DNA of 64,000 nt from Sediminispirochaeta smaragdinae DSM 11293 (GTDB taxonomy: Bacteria > Spirochaetota > Spirochaetia > DSM-16054 > Sediminispirochaetaceae). The notes under the pieces were generated by a model. The model was not told where the DNA came from, did no database searches, and worked only from the letters and a program-made list of their open reading frames with translations. The first letter of the stretch is position 1. The number at the start of each line of letters is the position of its first letter. Made by a program: the position numbers and the translations under genes. The DNA lies in assembly GCF_000143985.1 (NCBI RefSeq), contig NC_014364.1, forward strand, positions 1,054,001 through 1,118,000. Direction: 5' to 3'. This document shows, in pieces, positions 25,621-34,404 of this stretch.

Positions 25621-27041
25621 AAATAATGGAAAAGAAGCTTACATTCGGAATCATTCCCGCTACACGGAATATCTTCAATGCCGAGCTTGCCCTGGCCGAC
25701 CGCAGGGCGCTTCTAGAGATCCTTGATAGGACCGGCTACGGCTATGTGATTCCCGATGAGGGGCAGACCACCAGCGGCTGCATCGAGACTTACAGGGATG
25801 CAAAACTCTGCGCCGAACTCTTCGACGGACATCGGGGTGATATCGACGGAGTCATCGTCATACTACCCAATTTTGGTGATGAGTTAGGGGTTGTGAATAC
25901 CCTGACCATGGCAGATCTTAAGGTTCCTGTGCTGGTTCAGGCCGCAAATGATGAAAACGATAAAGTCGGTATCCTTCAGCGCAGAGATTCCTTTTGCGGG
26001 AAGATATCGGTATGCAATAATCTCTACCAGTACGGTATCGATTTTACCGACACGACCCACCATACCTGTGATCTCCGAAGCGATGAATTCCTTGCCGACC
26101 TTCACCGCTTTGCCGCCGTTTGTCGTACGGTTCGTGGCCTGCGAAAAGCCCGTATCGGGGCCATCGGAGCACGACCTGCCGGGTTCCAAACGGTCCGTTT
26201 TTCGGAGAAGCTGCTGCAGGCATCCGGTATAACGGTGGTGCCGATAGATCTCTCCGAGATCCTTGCTTCAGCCCGTTTCCTTAAAACTTCCGATCCTGCG
26301 GTGAAATCGATGCGGGAGGCCATAGGGGCCTATGGTAAGATTCCAAAGAGTATTTCCGAGGAGCATATCCTGCTTCAGACCCGTTTCTCTGTTGCCGTGA
26401 ATCGCTTCATGGAGGAAAACGAATTGGATGCCAGTGCCATACAGTGCTGGGACTCCCTGGAGTACAATTACGGCTGTGCCTCCTGCCTGACCATGAGTAT
26501 GATGGGAGAGAAGCAAAAGCCCTCTGCCTGTGAGATGGATGTTGCCGGTGCTGTCTCTATGTATACCCTTTTGCTTGCATCCGGGAATCCTCCGGGATTC
26601 CTCGACTGGAATAACAATTTCGATTACGACGCCGATACCTGTGTCTGTACCCACTGTTCAAACTATCCGAAGAGTTTCATGGGAAGCGAGCTGGAGATCT
26701 CCAACCTCGACATTCTCGGTAATACCATTGGACCCGACCGCTGTTTTGGTGCAATCAAGGGAAAGGTTGCCCCAGGAGATTTTACCTTCTTTCGAATTTC
26801 CACCGATGATCGCAGAGGTGTGATAAAATCCTATCTGGGTGAGGGAGCCTTTACCGACGATCCCTACGGCATGGACGGGGGCATTGCAGTCTGTAAGGTC
26901 AAAAATTTGAACAACCTGCTTCGCCACATCACACGGAATGGCTTTGAGCATCATATTGCCATGAGCCGGGGGCTTGTCGCCGATATCATTGAGGAAGCGA
27001 CGGGGCGTTATCTCGGCTGGGAGCTGTATCGTCACGAATAG
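25617..27041 (+). CDS. L-fucose/L-arabinose isomerase-fold enzyme (FucI-like), specificity unknown
   Basis: 474 residues, shorter than E. coli FucI (about 590). Candidate Mn ligands of the fold are visible: E306 in A-C-E-M-D, D330 in F-L-D-W-N-N, and H446 in E-H-H-I-A. A Cys-rich stretch (C-V-C-T-H-C, 342-347) sits after the second ligand. It is translated from an ATGA overlap with the permease. It should convert the imported aldose to a ketose for the FGGY kinase and split transketolase opposite. A true L-fucose route would need an aldolase, which is missing, so fucose is unlikely to be the substrate. Confidence 0.8.
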   Translation: MKIMEKKLTFGIIPATRNIFNAELALADRRALLEILDRTGYGYVIPDEGQTTSGCIETYRDAKLCAELFDGHRGDIDGVIVILPNFGDELGVVNTLTMADLKVPVLVQAANDENDKVGILQRRDSFCGKISVCNNLYQYGIDFTDTTHHTCDLRSDEFLADLHRFAAVCRTVRGLRKARIGAIGARPAGFQTVRFSEKLLQASGITVVPIDLSEILASARFLKTSDPAVKSMREAIGAYGKIPKSISEEHILLQTRFSVAVNRFMEENELDASAIQCWDSLEYNYGCASCLTMSMMGEKQKPSACEMDVAGAVSMYTLLLASGNPPGFLDWNNNFDYDADTCVCTHCSNYPKSFMGSELEISNLDILGNTIGPDRCFGAIKGKVAPGDFTFFRISTDDRRGVIKSYLGEGAFTDDPYGMDGGIAVCKVKNLNNLLRHITRNGFEHHIAMSRGLVADIIEEATGRYLGWELYRHE

Positions 27042-27065
27042 GGTAGGAAGCACGAGGAGGTTAGT

Positions 27066-27500
27066 ATGCTGAAGGGTATTCCCAAGATCATCCCCCCTGA
27101 TCTTTTGAAAATTTTGATGGAGATGGGACATGGGGATGATCTTGTCATCGGAGACGGGAACTTTCCCCATGCCTCATGCGCAAAGCGGCTTGTACGCTGC
27201 GACGGGCACAATGTGCCCGAGGTGCTTGATGCGATTCTCCGGCTTTTCCCTCTTGATACCTTTGTAGAAAAACCGGCGGGGCTCCTCGAGGTGGTTGCCG
27301 GCGATTCGACAAAGCCGAAACGGTGGGATGAGTTTCGGACTATCGTAAAACGCCACCATACAGACTTTACCGATTTTGAGTATATTGAGCGCTTTGCCTT
27401 CTACGAACGGGCCAAATCCGCATACGCAGTGGTTTCCACCGGTGATCAGGCGCTGTACGCATGCATCATACTCAAGAAAGGGGTCCTTCCCGGAGAATAA
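27066..27500 (+). CDS. RbsD/FucU-family sugar mutarotase
   Basis: 144 residues of the RbsD/FucU fold, a small decameric enzyme that interconverts anomers of free sugars. Conserved pieces are the M-G-H-G-D-D-L-V-I-G-D-G-N-F-P segment (His22, Asp25), then L-P-L-D-like FPLDTFVEKPAG, RFAFYERAKSAYAVVSTGD and YACIILKKG at the end. GAGGAGG lies 6-7 bases upstream. It is the last gene of the rightward sugar operon, supplying the isomerase with the correct anomer. Sequence favours FucU over RbsD. Confidence 0.9.
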   Translation: MLKGIPKIIPPDLLKILMEMGHGDDLVIGDGNFPHASCAKRLVRCDGHNVPEVLDAILRLFPLDTFVEKPAGLLEVVAGDSTKPKRWDEFRTIVKRHHTDFTDFEYIERFAFYERAKSAYAVVSTGDQALYACIILKKGVLPGE

Positions 27501-27505
27501 AAGGG

Positions 27506-27543
27506 CGGGGTCTTCTTTTTATAGAAAGGAGACCCCGATTTTT
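27506..27543. terminator. bidirectional terminator between the sugar operon and asnA
   Basis: CGGGGTC and GACCCCG pair, with additional T/A pairing inside, and ATTTTT follows on the plus strand while CCCTTTTATT follows on the minus strand. It overlaps the asnA stop codon and serves both converging units. Confidence 0.85.
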
Positions 27544-28538
27544 GCGTATTCTTCGATCATTGAATCCGGCCAGATACTTGCCTGAACCTCTCCGATGTGC
27601 ATCTTATGAAGCAGTAACATACAAAGCCTGCTCTGGCCTATTCCTCCCCCGATGGAGAGGGGCATGGAGCCGTCGATAACACCCCGGTGGAAGCTCCAGG
27701 AGAGCCGCTCTTCCTGGCCCATCTCCCTGAGCTGAGCCTTTAGCGATTCCGGGGAGACACGAATCCCCATGGATGAGAGTTCCATGGCCCGTCCCCTGGT
27801 GTGATCAAAGACAATGATGTCGCCGTTTAGCCCCTGATAGCCGTCGCTGTTTTCGGTGATCCAGTCGTCGTAGTCGGCGGCCCTCAGATCGTGGGGCTTA
27901 CCCGATGCAAGTTTTGCACCGATACCGATGAGAAAGAAAGCTCCATACTCCTTTGCAGCCAGCTCCTCACGTTCTTTTGGGGTATGTTCCGGCCATCGTT
28001 TTTCCAATTCGGCGGAGTGGATGAAGGTAATCTGGTGAGGCATTCGAGGTTCGATAATGGGAAATGCTTCGTGGACAATCTGCTCTGTCTTTTTCATTGC
28101 AAGATAGATCGAACGTACCGTTTCCTTGAGGTAGTCAAGATTTCGATATTCGGGGGTGATGCGTTTTTCCCAGTCCCACTGGTCGACGTAGATACTGTGG
28201 ATTTCGCTGACATCCTCATCCTTTCGTATCGCATCCATATCGGTGTACAGGCCCGTATCCGGAGCAAAGCCGTACCTGGAAAGGGCCATTCTTTTCCATT
28301 TTGCAAGGCTATGTACGATTTCGATGTTAGCCGGGCGGTGTTTGACGCGAAAACTGACCGGTTCCTGGGTTCCTGCAAGATCGTCTTGAAGACCGTCTCC
28401 CACCTCGAGGAATTTGGGGGCGCTGACCCTCTGCAGATCGAGTCCTCTGGACAGCTCCTGCTCAAAGGTATCCTTGATCAGCTTAATACCGCGTTCGGTG
28501 GCCATTAATCCCAACTGTTGTTTATATCCGTCGATCAT
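27519..28538 (-). CDS. asnA: ammonia-dependent asparagine synthetase (aspartate-ammonia ligase)
   Basis: 339 residues from the ATG at 28538; the frame continues to 28685 but E. coli AsnA is about 330 residues and the extension is not family sequence. AsnA blocks are clear: V-H-S-L-A-K-W-K-R, YVDQWDWEK, FLIGIGAKL, GLNGDIIVF, MELSSMGIRVS, GGGIGQSRLCMLLLHKMHIG and Q-A-S-I-W-P. It makes asparagine from aspartate, ammonia and ATP. No clear Shine-Dalgarno. Interesting beside the tRNA-dependent asparagine route encoded 2 kb away. Confidence 0.93.
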   Translation of the reverse strand: MIDGYKQQLGLMATERGIKLIKDTFEQELSRGLDLQRVSAPKFLEVGDGLQDDLAGTQEPVSFRVKHRPANIEIVHSLAKWKRMALSRYGFAPDTGLYTDMDAIRKDEDVSEIHSIYVDQWDWEKRITPEYRNLDYLKETVRSIYLAMKKTEQIVHEAFPIIEPRMPHQITFIHSAELEKRWPEHTPKEREELAAKEYGAFFLIGIGAKLASGKPHDLRAADYDDWITENSDGYQGLNGDIIVFDHTRGRAMELSSMGIRVSPESLKAQLREMGQEERLSWSFHRGVIDGSMPLSIGGGIGQSRLCMLLLHKMHIGEVQASIWPDSMIEEYAKIGVSFL

Positions 28539-28625
28539 AATAGGGATATTGTAGCGAAGCTCTCGCTTCTCGCCAACTACGACAGGCTTAAACAGCAAGT
28601 TCCTATGCGCTTTTTTTGAACTGGC

Positions 28626-28641
28626 CAAAGGGTACCCTTTG
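28626..28641. promoter_or_regulatory. 16-bp perfect palindrome upstream of bacteriohemerythrin
   Basis: CAAAGGGTACCCTTTG is a perfect 16-base palindrome in the divergent gap between asnA (start 28538) and the hemerythrin gene (start 28679). Its position 37 bases before the hemerythrin start fits an operator; the regulator is unknown. Confidence 0.55.
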
Positions 28642-28678
28642 TGGTATGTTGACTTAATTCCTAAGAAAAGGAGATGGC

Positions 28679-29095
28679 ATGGCACTGATAAGCTGGAATG
28701 AAAGTTTAAGTGTGGGAGTAGACACCTTCGATGATCAGCATAAAGTCTTGATTGGTCATTTGAATGCCCTTCATGACGCGATGCGTAACGGAAAGAGCAA
28801 TGAGATCATCACGAAGGTTCTTGATGGACTCGTAAAATATACTGTCTACCATTTTACCTCCGAAGAGAAGGCCTTTGAGCAATATGATTATCCTGACGCT
28901 GATAAGCATAAGGCCGAACATCAATTCTTCACACAAAAGGCAATCGATCTTCAAAAGCAATTTCAGGCAGGCAAGCTTTTTATTTCGGTGGATGTCCTGA
29001 ATTTCCTCATGGATTGGGTGCAAAACCACATTCTGGGCAGCGATGCCGCCTACCGTAGTTTTTTTGCCGGGAAAACGGTGAAAGCGGAAGAATAA
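28679..29095 (+). CDS. bacteriohemerythrin (O2-binding di-iron protein)
   Basis: 138 residues, cytoplasmic, four-helix hemerythrin fold. All seven diiron ligands are in place: H21 (DDQHK), H58 and E62 (YHFTSEE), H77 and H81 (HKAEH), H117 and D122. Spacing equals that of characterised bacterial hemerythrins. The start has AAAAGGAG upstream. In an anaerobe it likely buffers or scavenges oxygen, or nitric oxide. The preceding palindrome suggests regulated, probably redox-responsive, expression (inference). It is followed by a separate promoter-bearing gap. Confidence 0.95.
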   Translation: MALISWNESLSVGVDTFDDQHKVLIGHLNALHDAMRNGKSNEIITKVLDGLVKYTVYHFTSEEKAFEQYDYPDADKHKAEHQFFTQKAIDLQKQFQAGKLFISVDVLNFLMDWVQNHILGSDAAYRSFFAGKTVKAEE

Positions 29096-29183
29096 GGGGC
29101 TGCCCGTTTAAAAAAAGTTGCTTCCGTCAGGAAGTCATCATTATAATTGTAGTATTATTTGTTCTCTGATAAGGAGGCGTGCA

Positions 29184-29813
29184 ATGTCGCTTACACTTAC
29201 ATGGCTTGGGCATGCAAGTTTTCTGGTCTTTGGCTCGAAAACCGTTTATATCGATCCGTGGAAGATTGAAGGAGAACCCCACGACGCCGACGTAATCCTC
29301 ATAAGTCATTCCCATTACGATCATTTTTCAATCGACGACATCAAGGCCCTGCGAAGGGATAATACCGAGATCGTTGCGTCTGCCGATGTTGTCGAGGAAC
29401 TTGGGTATGGAATGGCCGTCAAGCCGGGAGATTCGGTCACGGTTTCCGGTTCCATAGCTATTACGGCCGTTCCTGCCTACAATCTCGAAAAAGAGTTTCA
29501 TCCGCGTGAGAAGCAGTGGCTTGGTTTTATTCTTTCCATGGAAGGCAAAAAGGTCTATTACGCGGGTGATACCGACCTCATAGAGGAGATGGGAGGACTC
29601 GACGGTATCGATTTGGCCCTTTTGCCGGTAGGTGGTACCTTTACCATGGATGCGGAGGAGGCCGCCAAGGCCGCGAAAGCGATAGCACCCTCCATGGTAG
29701 TCCCTTATCATTGGGGAGACATTGTCGGTACGCGAAAAGATGCCCAGCGTTTTCTTAAGTCGATTTCCTGTAAGGGTACACTGTTAAAAAACGAGGAGAG
29801 TATTACGCTTTAA
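29184..29813 (+). CDS. UlaG-like metallo-beta-lactamase-fold hydrolase (UPF0173/YtkL type)
   Basis: 209 residues from the ATG at 29184, with AAGGAGG 8 bases upstream. Metal-binding motifs: T-W-L-G-H-A-S-F at the N-terminus, I-S-H-S-H-Y-D-H-F (HxHxDH), Y-A-G-D-T-D and V-P-Y-H-W-G near the C-terminus. Members hydrolyse phosphoester or lactone bonds, but many are uncharacterised; no substrate can be given. It converges on the DUF1232 gene with an 11-base overlap of 3' ends. Confidence 0.87.
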   Translation: MSLTLTWLGHASFLVFGSKTVYIDPWKIEGEPHDADVILISHSHYDHFSIDDIKALRRDNTEIVASADVVEELGYGMAVKPGDSVTVSGSIAITAVPAYNLEKEFHPREKQWLGFILSMEGKKVYYAGDTDLIEEMGGLDGIDLALLPVGGTFTMDAEEAAKAAKAIAPSMVVPYHWGDIVGTRKDAQRFLKSISCKGTLLKNEESITL

Positions 29814-30183
29814 ATAGAAACCTGAATACCAGTCCGGCAAGAGAGAGCCATATCACGATAAAAAGGACGGCGAAAAACCATCTCTTTTTAAGCTGAGGCG
29901 GCTCTCTTTCCGCCCGTTCCCTTGCAGCTTTCATGACATCGTTTGGAATGGTTTTGATGGTAAGTGCTATGAGGGCCGGAAGGATGAAAAGATCATCCAC
30001 ATAACCAAGGACGGGGATGAAATCGGGAACCAAGTCAATGGGGCTAAGGGCGTAGGCAAGGGTAAGAAACATCAGCAGCTTCGGCAAAAGTGAGAGCCCC
30101 GGTTCTTGTACGAGATAGGCAATGGCGCCTATCTCTTTTTTTAGCCGAAGGGCTCGTTGTTTCAGCTTCGCCGAAGCTTTCAT
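29803..30183 (-). CDS. DUF1232 (YkvA-like) small membrane protein
   Basis: 126 residues from the ATG at 30183, with AGGAAG 5 bases upstream. The DUF1232 core is present: KLLMFLTLAYALSPIDLVPD, then FIPVLGYVDDLFILPALIAL, followed by a basic stretch and a C-terminal membrane segment (about 100-122). The start is 10 bases after the aspS stop, so it is the last gene of the gatCAB-aspS unit. The longer frame upstream merely shadows aspS. Function unknown. Confidence 0.85.
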   Translation of the reverse strand: MKASAKLKQRALRLKKEIGAIAYLVQEPGLSLLPKLLMFLTLAYALSPIDLVPDFIPVLGYVDDLFILPALIALTIKTIPNDVMKAARERAEREPPQLKKRWFFAVLFIVIWLSLAGLVFRFLFKA

Positions 30184-30193
30184 GTACTTCCTG

Positions 30194-31465
30194 TCAGGGG
30201 GCAACCCGTTTCCTGTCCCGGGGAAAGAGCGATGCCTCTTTGATGCTGGAGAGCCCAAGGACCTTCTGGGTGAAACGCTCAAGGCCGATGGCAAATCCTC
30301 CGTGGGGGGGCGCACCGTACTTGAACACCTCGAGGTAGCCTGCAAGACCTGCCGGATCAAGACCGAAACGTTTGATGTTTTCCACCAGCATATCGTATTC
30401 GTTGATCCTTCGGCTCCCCGACGTTATCTCGAGTCCCCGGAAAAGAAGGTCGAAGCTCATGGTTTTCATGCCGTCGGGGTAGGTGTAGAAGGGGCGTTTT
30501 TTTCTGGGAAAGGCGTTTACGAAAACCAGCTCGACGCCATGTTTTTCAAGGGCCCATTCGCACAATTCCCGTTCACCTTCGGGATTGAGTTCGAAAACCC
30601 GCTTGCCGAGTCGTTCGGAGAGGATTGCCTTTGCCTCGTCGTGGCTGATCCTGGGGATATGGTCCAGGGCCTCCTGACTTGGTACGCTGGCACCCCACTG
30701 TTCCAGAATCGATCCGTCGTATTCGGCAATACGGCCGAAGATATGCTTGAGGATCCCCGTTTCCAGATCCATAAGGTCCTGATCACTCTCGATGAATCCC
30801 ATTTCCACATCGAGGCTGACGTACTCGTTTAGGTGTCGCGGCGTGTCGTGTTTTTCGGCCCGGTAGGCTGCGCCGATTTCAAAGACCCGTTCCATACCGG
30901 AGGCGACCATGGTCTGCTTGTAGAGCTGTGGACTCTGGGCAAGATATACCTTGCGGTCGAAGTACTCAACCTCGAAAAGCCCTGTTCCTCCCTCTGAACC
31001 ACTGCCGATCAGCTTGGAACTTTTAATTTCGGTAAAATCCTGACTGCGAAGATATTCGGCGAAATAGGCGAGGATATTGGACTGAAGGTGAAAGATTGAG
31101 CGGATCTTGGGGTTCCGAAGGCTGATGACCCGGTTGTCGAGGATCGCCTCGATGCCCAGCTTGTCGGGGTCGCCGTTTACCTGGATCGGAAGATCGGCTG
31201 CCGCACGGGAGAGGACCTTCATGGTCGAGACCTGTATTTCATAGCCGTCGGGAGCTTTCTTGTTTTCCTGCACCGTTCCTTCGACGGACACTACAGATTC
31301 CAGGGTTACGTCGGGAGCTGATTCAAAAACCAATTGAACCATACCGCTTCGGTCCCTGAGCATGATGAAACAGACCCCGCCGAGGTCGCGAATACGGTGA
31401 ATCCAGCCCTTTACCTCAACTTCCTGTCCATTACTGCCCGCTATATCTTTGCATAAAACTCTCAT
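30194..31465 (-). CDS. aspS: archaeal-type aspartyl-tRNA synthetase, probably non-discriminating
   Basis: 423 residues, the compact archaeal/eukaryal-type AspRS (bacterial-type enzymes are about 590). N-terminal OB-fold anticodon domain 1-100; class II catalytic core with F-E-I-G-A-A-Y-R-A-E (motif 2) and G-F-A-I-G-L-E-R-F (motif 3), plus R-P-F-Y-T-Y-P-D. Residues H23 and P72 match those reported for non-discriminating AspRSs, which also charge tRNA-Asn with Asp. It overlaps gatB by 4 bases and so is translated with the amidotransferase that would convert Asp-tRNA-Asn to Asn-tRNA-Asn. Confidence 0.93.
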   Translation of the reverse strand: MRVLCKDIAGSNGQEVEVKGWIHRIRDLGGVCFIMLRDRSGMVQLVFESAPDVTLESVVSVEGTVQENKKAPDGYEIQVSTMKVLSRAAADLPIQVNGDPDKLGIEAILDNRVISLRNPKIRSIFHLQSNILAYFAEYLRSQDFTEIKSSKLIGSGSEGGTGLFEVEYFDRKVYLAQSPQLYKQTMVASGMERVFEIGAAYRAEKHDTPRHLNEYVSLDVEMGFIESDQDLMDLETGILKHIFGRIAEYDGSILEQWGASVPSQEALDHIPRISHDEAKAILSERLGKRVFELNPEGERELCEWALEKHGVELVFVNAFPRKKRPFYTYPDGMKTMSFDLLFRGLEITSGSRRINEYDMLVENIKRFGLDPAGLAGYLEVFKYGAPPHGGFAIGLERFTQKVLGLSSIKEASLFPRDRKRVAP

Positions 31466-32889
31466 ACTATTTCTCCCTTCACATATGAAGTAATTAAGGC
31501 CTTTGCGGTTTCAGGGTCCGCCCTTCCGCCGGTTTCTTTCATGACCTGGCCCATGAAAAAGCCGAGGACCTTTGTCTCTCCTTGTTTGAGCTGCTCCGCT
31601 GCCGAGGGATTCGCGTCCACGGCCCTCTTTACGACAGGAAGGATTTTCGATGTGTCGTCGAGGGCCTTCCATCCCCGTTCGGCGATCAGCCCTTCCGGAT
31701 CATGCTCTTCCTCGAAAAGCAGCGCAACCATCTTTTTGGCGATGGGACCGTGTATCTCTCCATTGTCAAGAAGCCTGAGCACGGTCGCCAGTTTTTCAGG
31801 TGAAAGCCTGCTTTCCTCAAGGGGGGTTCCGCTTTTGTTGACGAGGGCCGCAAGATCGCCGGACATCCAAAAGTAAAGATGCTGGGCCTCGGTCCCGGCC
31901 GCAACTGCCGTCTCAAAGTAGTCTGCTCTTGCCTTCTCTTCACAAAGGTAGGAGGCTTGCTCGTCTGTCAGGGAAAAAGCTGCCTCCATGCGCTTCTGAC
32001 GATCAAGGGGAAGTTCCGGCAGGCTTTCCACAACTCTGCGGAAAAAATCTTCGCCGGGACGATAGGGAGGCAGATCGGGCTCCGGGAAATAACGGTAGTC
32101 CTTGGACTCTTCCTTGCGCCGCATCACCACGGTAATGTCCTTGTTTTCGTTCCAGAGCCGTGTCTCCTGGTCTACGCTTCCTCCGGCTTCGACAATACCG
32201 ATTTGCCGTTCCTTCTCATATTCGAGGGCGAGGCGAACGAAGCGGCTGGAGTTGATGTTTTTGAGTTCCACCTTGGTTCCCAGGCCTGCTCCGTGGGTGT
32301 TTATCGATATATTTGCGTCGCATCTGAGGTTTCCCTCTTCCATGTTTCCGCGGGAAACCCCGATGGTCCGTACCAGTGTGCGAAAATAGCGGAGAAAGGC
32401 CTCGGTTTCCTCTCCGCTACGAAGATCGGGTTCGGTGACGATCTCAAGCAGCGGTGTTCCCGCCCTGTTGTAGTCCAAAAGGGACATATCACCGGCATGG
32501 ATCATCTTCCCCGCATCCTCCTCAAGGTGGACATCGTGGATGCGGACCCTGTGTTCTTCTCCCTGGAAGGGGAAGATTACCTCGCCGTTGATGCCGACCG
32601 GATCGGCAAACTGGCTGATCTGATAATTTTTCGGCATATCGGGATAGAAGTAGTTTTTCCGTTCAAAGATTGCTGCTTCCGCACGCTTGCATTTGAGGGC
32701 ACCGACCACCTGGTAGGCCATAAACAGTGCATCGGTATTAAGGATCGGCAGGGTTCCGGGATAACCAAGACAGACGGGACAGACGTTGGTGTTTGGTTCG
32801 TCCCCGTAGTTATTGGAGCAGCCGCAAAATACCTTTGTTTTCGTCAGCAACTGGATATGAATTTCAAGTCCGATAAAGGTGTCGTACAT
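31462..32889 (-). CDS. gatB: Asp/Glu-tRNA amidotransferase subunit B
   Basis: 475 residues, full length. Family sequence: G-L-E-I-H-I-Q-L-L-T-K-T-K-V-F-C-G-C at the N-terminus, V-C-P-V-C-L-G-Y-P-G-T-L-P (with the zinc-binding Cys residues), YFYPDMPKNYQISQ, then EEGNLRCDANISI and KVELKNINSSRFV, and a C-terminal YqeY-like tail. It binds the mischarged tRNA and activates the carboxylate with ATP. It overlaps aspS and lies 3 bases after gatA. Confidence 0.95.
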   Translation of the reverse strand: MYDTFIGLEIHIQLLTKTKVFCGCSNNYGDEPNTNVCPVCLGYPGTLPILNTDALFMAYQVVGALKCKRAEAAIFERKNYFYPDMPKNYQISQFADPVGINGEVIFPFQGEEHRVRIHDVHLEEDAGKMIHAGDMSLLDYNRAGTPLLEIVTEPDLRSGEETEAFLRYFRTLVRTIGVSRGNMEEGNLRCDANISINTHGAGLGTKVELKNINSSRFVRLALEYEKERQIGIVEAGGSVDQETRLWNENKDITVVMRRKEESKDYRYFPEPDLPPYRPGEDFFRRVVESLPELPLDRQKRMEAAFSLTDEQASYLCEEKARADYFETAVAAGTEAQHLYFWMSGDLAALVNKSGTPLEESRLSPEKLATVLRLLDNGEIHGPIAKKMVALLFEEEHDPEGLIAERGWKALDDTSKILPVVKRAVDANPSAAEQLKQGETKVLGFFMGQVMKETGGRADPETAKALITSYVKGEIV

Positions 32890-32892
32890 GGC

Positions 32893-34296
32893 TTACCTCC
32901 ACTCCCTGAAGCCGGGCGCCGTTTTCGGCTCCCACAGTTCGGTAAATGCTGATGCGGTATCGATAAGTTTGTGTTCGCTGAACTCCGGGCCAAGGAGCTG
33001 GAGTCCGAAGGGCAGGCCCTCGGACTGCCCGGCCGGAAAGGCGAGGGCGGGGATGGCTGCAAGGTTTGCCGTTGCGGTAAACTTGTCCGCCAATTTCTGT
33101 TGAAACTGATCCAAACCGGCATCGCCGTGCGGGAAGGCTGTTGTAGGAAATACCGGCGAGAGAATCTGGTCGACCTTTTGAAAGGCCGAAAGGATCTCGT
33201 TGCGAAGCAGGGTTCTGATCTTTTGGGCCCGGAGGTAGTATTGGTCCTTGAACCCCGAGCGCAGCACATAGGTGCCCAGGAGTATCCTCAGCTTTACCTC
33301 ATCGCCGAAACCCTCGTCACGACTCTTTTCCGTCAATTCGCCATGTTCGTCGGCCCAGTCCGTTCTGTGGCCGTAGCGGATTCCGGCATATCGTGCGAGG
33401 TTGGCACTTGCCTCCGCCGAGGCAATGGTGTAGTAGGCCGGTACCACATATTCGAGCATGGGGAGTTCGATTTCGACGATTTCATACCCCTTCTTGCGAA
33501 TCAAGTCCAGGCGTTCCCGATAGGCGCTCTCCATGGCAGGCGCAAGCCCCTCTATATCGGCAATGACACCAATTCGCGGCTTTTCACCCTGCCTCTTCTC
33601 CGAGGCCTTCGGGGAAAAGGGGCGGCTCGACTGGTCCTTCGGGTCCTGACCCCGCATGGTATCGAAAACAATACGCAGCAGCTGTGTATCCAGGGAGATG
33701 ATCCCAATGGTCTCGAGACTCGATGCGTAGGCAACAAGACCGAATCGGCTGACGACCCCGTAGGAGGGTTTGAGTCCATAGGTCCCGCAAAAAGCGGCAG
33801 GCTGCCTGATTGAGCCTCCGGTATCGCTGCCGAGGGCGAAGGGCACCATCCCTGCGGCTACGACCGCAGCCGACCCGCCGCTCGATCCGCCTGCAACCCT
33901 TGCGACATCCCAAGGGTTATTTGTCGTCCCCAGGGCCGAATTGTCACAGGAGGAACCCATACCGAATTCATCCAGGTTCGTTTTTCCCACAACCACGGCT
34001 CCCGCTTGTTGCAGCTTTTCTACGGCAGTGGCCGAATAGGGACTGCTTAGGGTGTCAAGCATCTTGGAGCCGCAACTGAGAGGGAGACCCTTAACGGCAA
34101 TATTGTCTTTCACCGCAAAGGGCATCCCCCTCAAGGGGTTTTGGCCACTCGCCTCTGAACGACTTCGCTCCAAAGCGGATTGAAATTCGGCGGCACCGGT
34201 TCTTGATAAAAAGGCACCTAGCTTTTTATCATTCTCATCTAGATAAGTACAATATTCGGCGGTGGAACTCCATCCGAATAGAGCAGCATCGCTCAT
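32893..34296 (-). CDS. gatA: Asp/Glu-tRNA amidotransferase subunit A (glutaminase)
   Basis: 467 residues, amidase-signature enzyme releasing ammonia from glutamine for GatB. The Ser-cis-Ser-Lys triad is complete: K63 (AVKDNIAVKG), S138 (GGSSGGSAA) and S162 (GSDTGGSIRQPA), with the same spacing as characterised GatA. The ATG at 34296 has AAGGAGG 6 bases upstream. A 108-base gap with a small hairpin separates it from gatC, unusual in an otherwise overlapping operon. Confidence 0.95.
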   Translation of the reverse strand: MSDAALFGWSSTAEYCTYLDENDKKLGAFLSRTGAAEFQSALERSRSEASGQNPLRGMPFAVKDNIAVKGLPLSCGSKMLDTLSSPYSATAVEKLQQAGAVVVGKTNLDEFGMGSSCDNSALGTTNNPWDVARVAGGSSGGSAAVVAAGMVPFALGSDTGGSIRQPAAFCGTYGLKPSYGVVSRFGLVAYASSLETIGIISLDTQLLRIVFDTMRGQDPKDQSSRPFSPKASEKRQGEKPRIGVIADIEGLAPAMESAYRERLDLIRKKGYEIVEIELPMLEYVVPAYYTIASAEASANLARYAGIRYGHRTDWADEHGELTEKSRDEGFGDEVKLRILLGTYVLRSGFKDQYYLRAQKIRTLLRNEILSAFQKVDQILSPVFPTTAFPHGDAGLDQFQQKLADKFTATANLAAIPALAFPAGQSEGLPFGLQLLGPEFSEHKLIDTASAFTELWEPKTAPGFREWR

Positions 34297-34311
34297 GATT
34301 CCTCCTTAACC

Positions 34312-34337
34312 AGCGGTTGGTTCATACCTGAACCGCT
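34312..34337 (-). other. hairpin in the gatC-gatA gap
   Basis: AGCGGTT and AACCGCT (7 bp) pair around a 12-base loop that can extend pairing through TTCA/TGAA. It lies just upstream of the gatA ribosome binding site and might modulate gatA translation or mRNA processing. Confidence 0.45.
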
Positions 34338-34404
34338 TTCCTGTTTCATAATTTTTGGGTATCGTCTTGTCTGTTGTCTTGACCGGGCGCGCTGTTCGCG
34401 ATGC

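Noticed and set aside
25617-27500. Calling the locus an L-fucose pathway (fucI, fucU)
   Set aside because: No fuculose-phosphate aldolase or lactaldehyde enzyme is present and a transketolase takes the cleavage role.
31879-32952. 357-residue open frame antisense to gatB
   Set aside because: Mirror of a strongly conserved gene; long antisense frames are common here because of codon bias.
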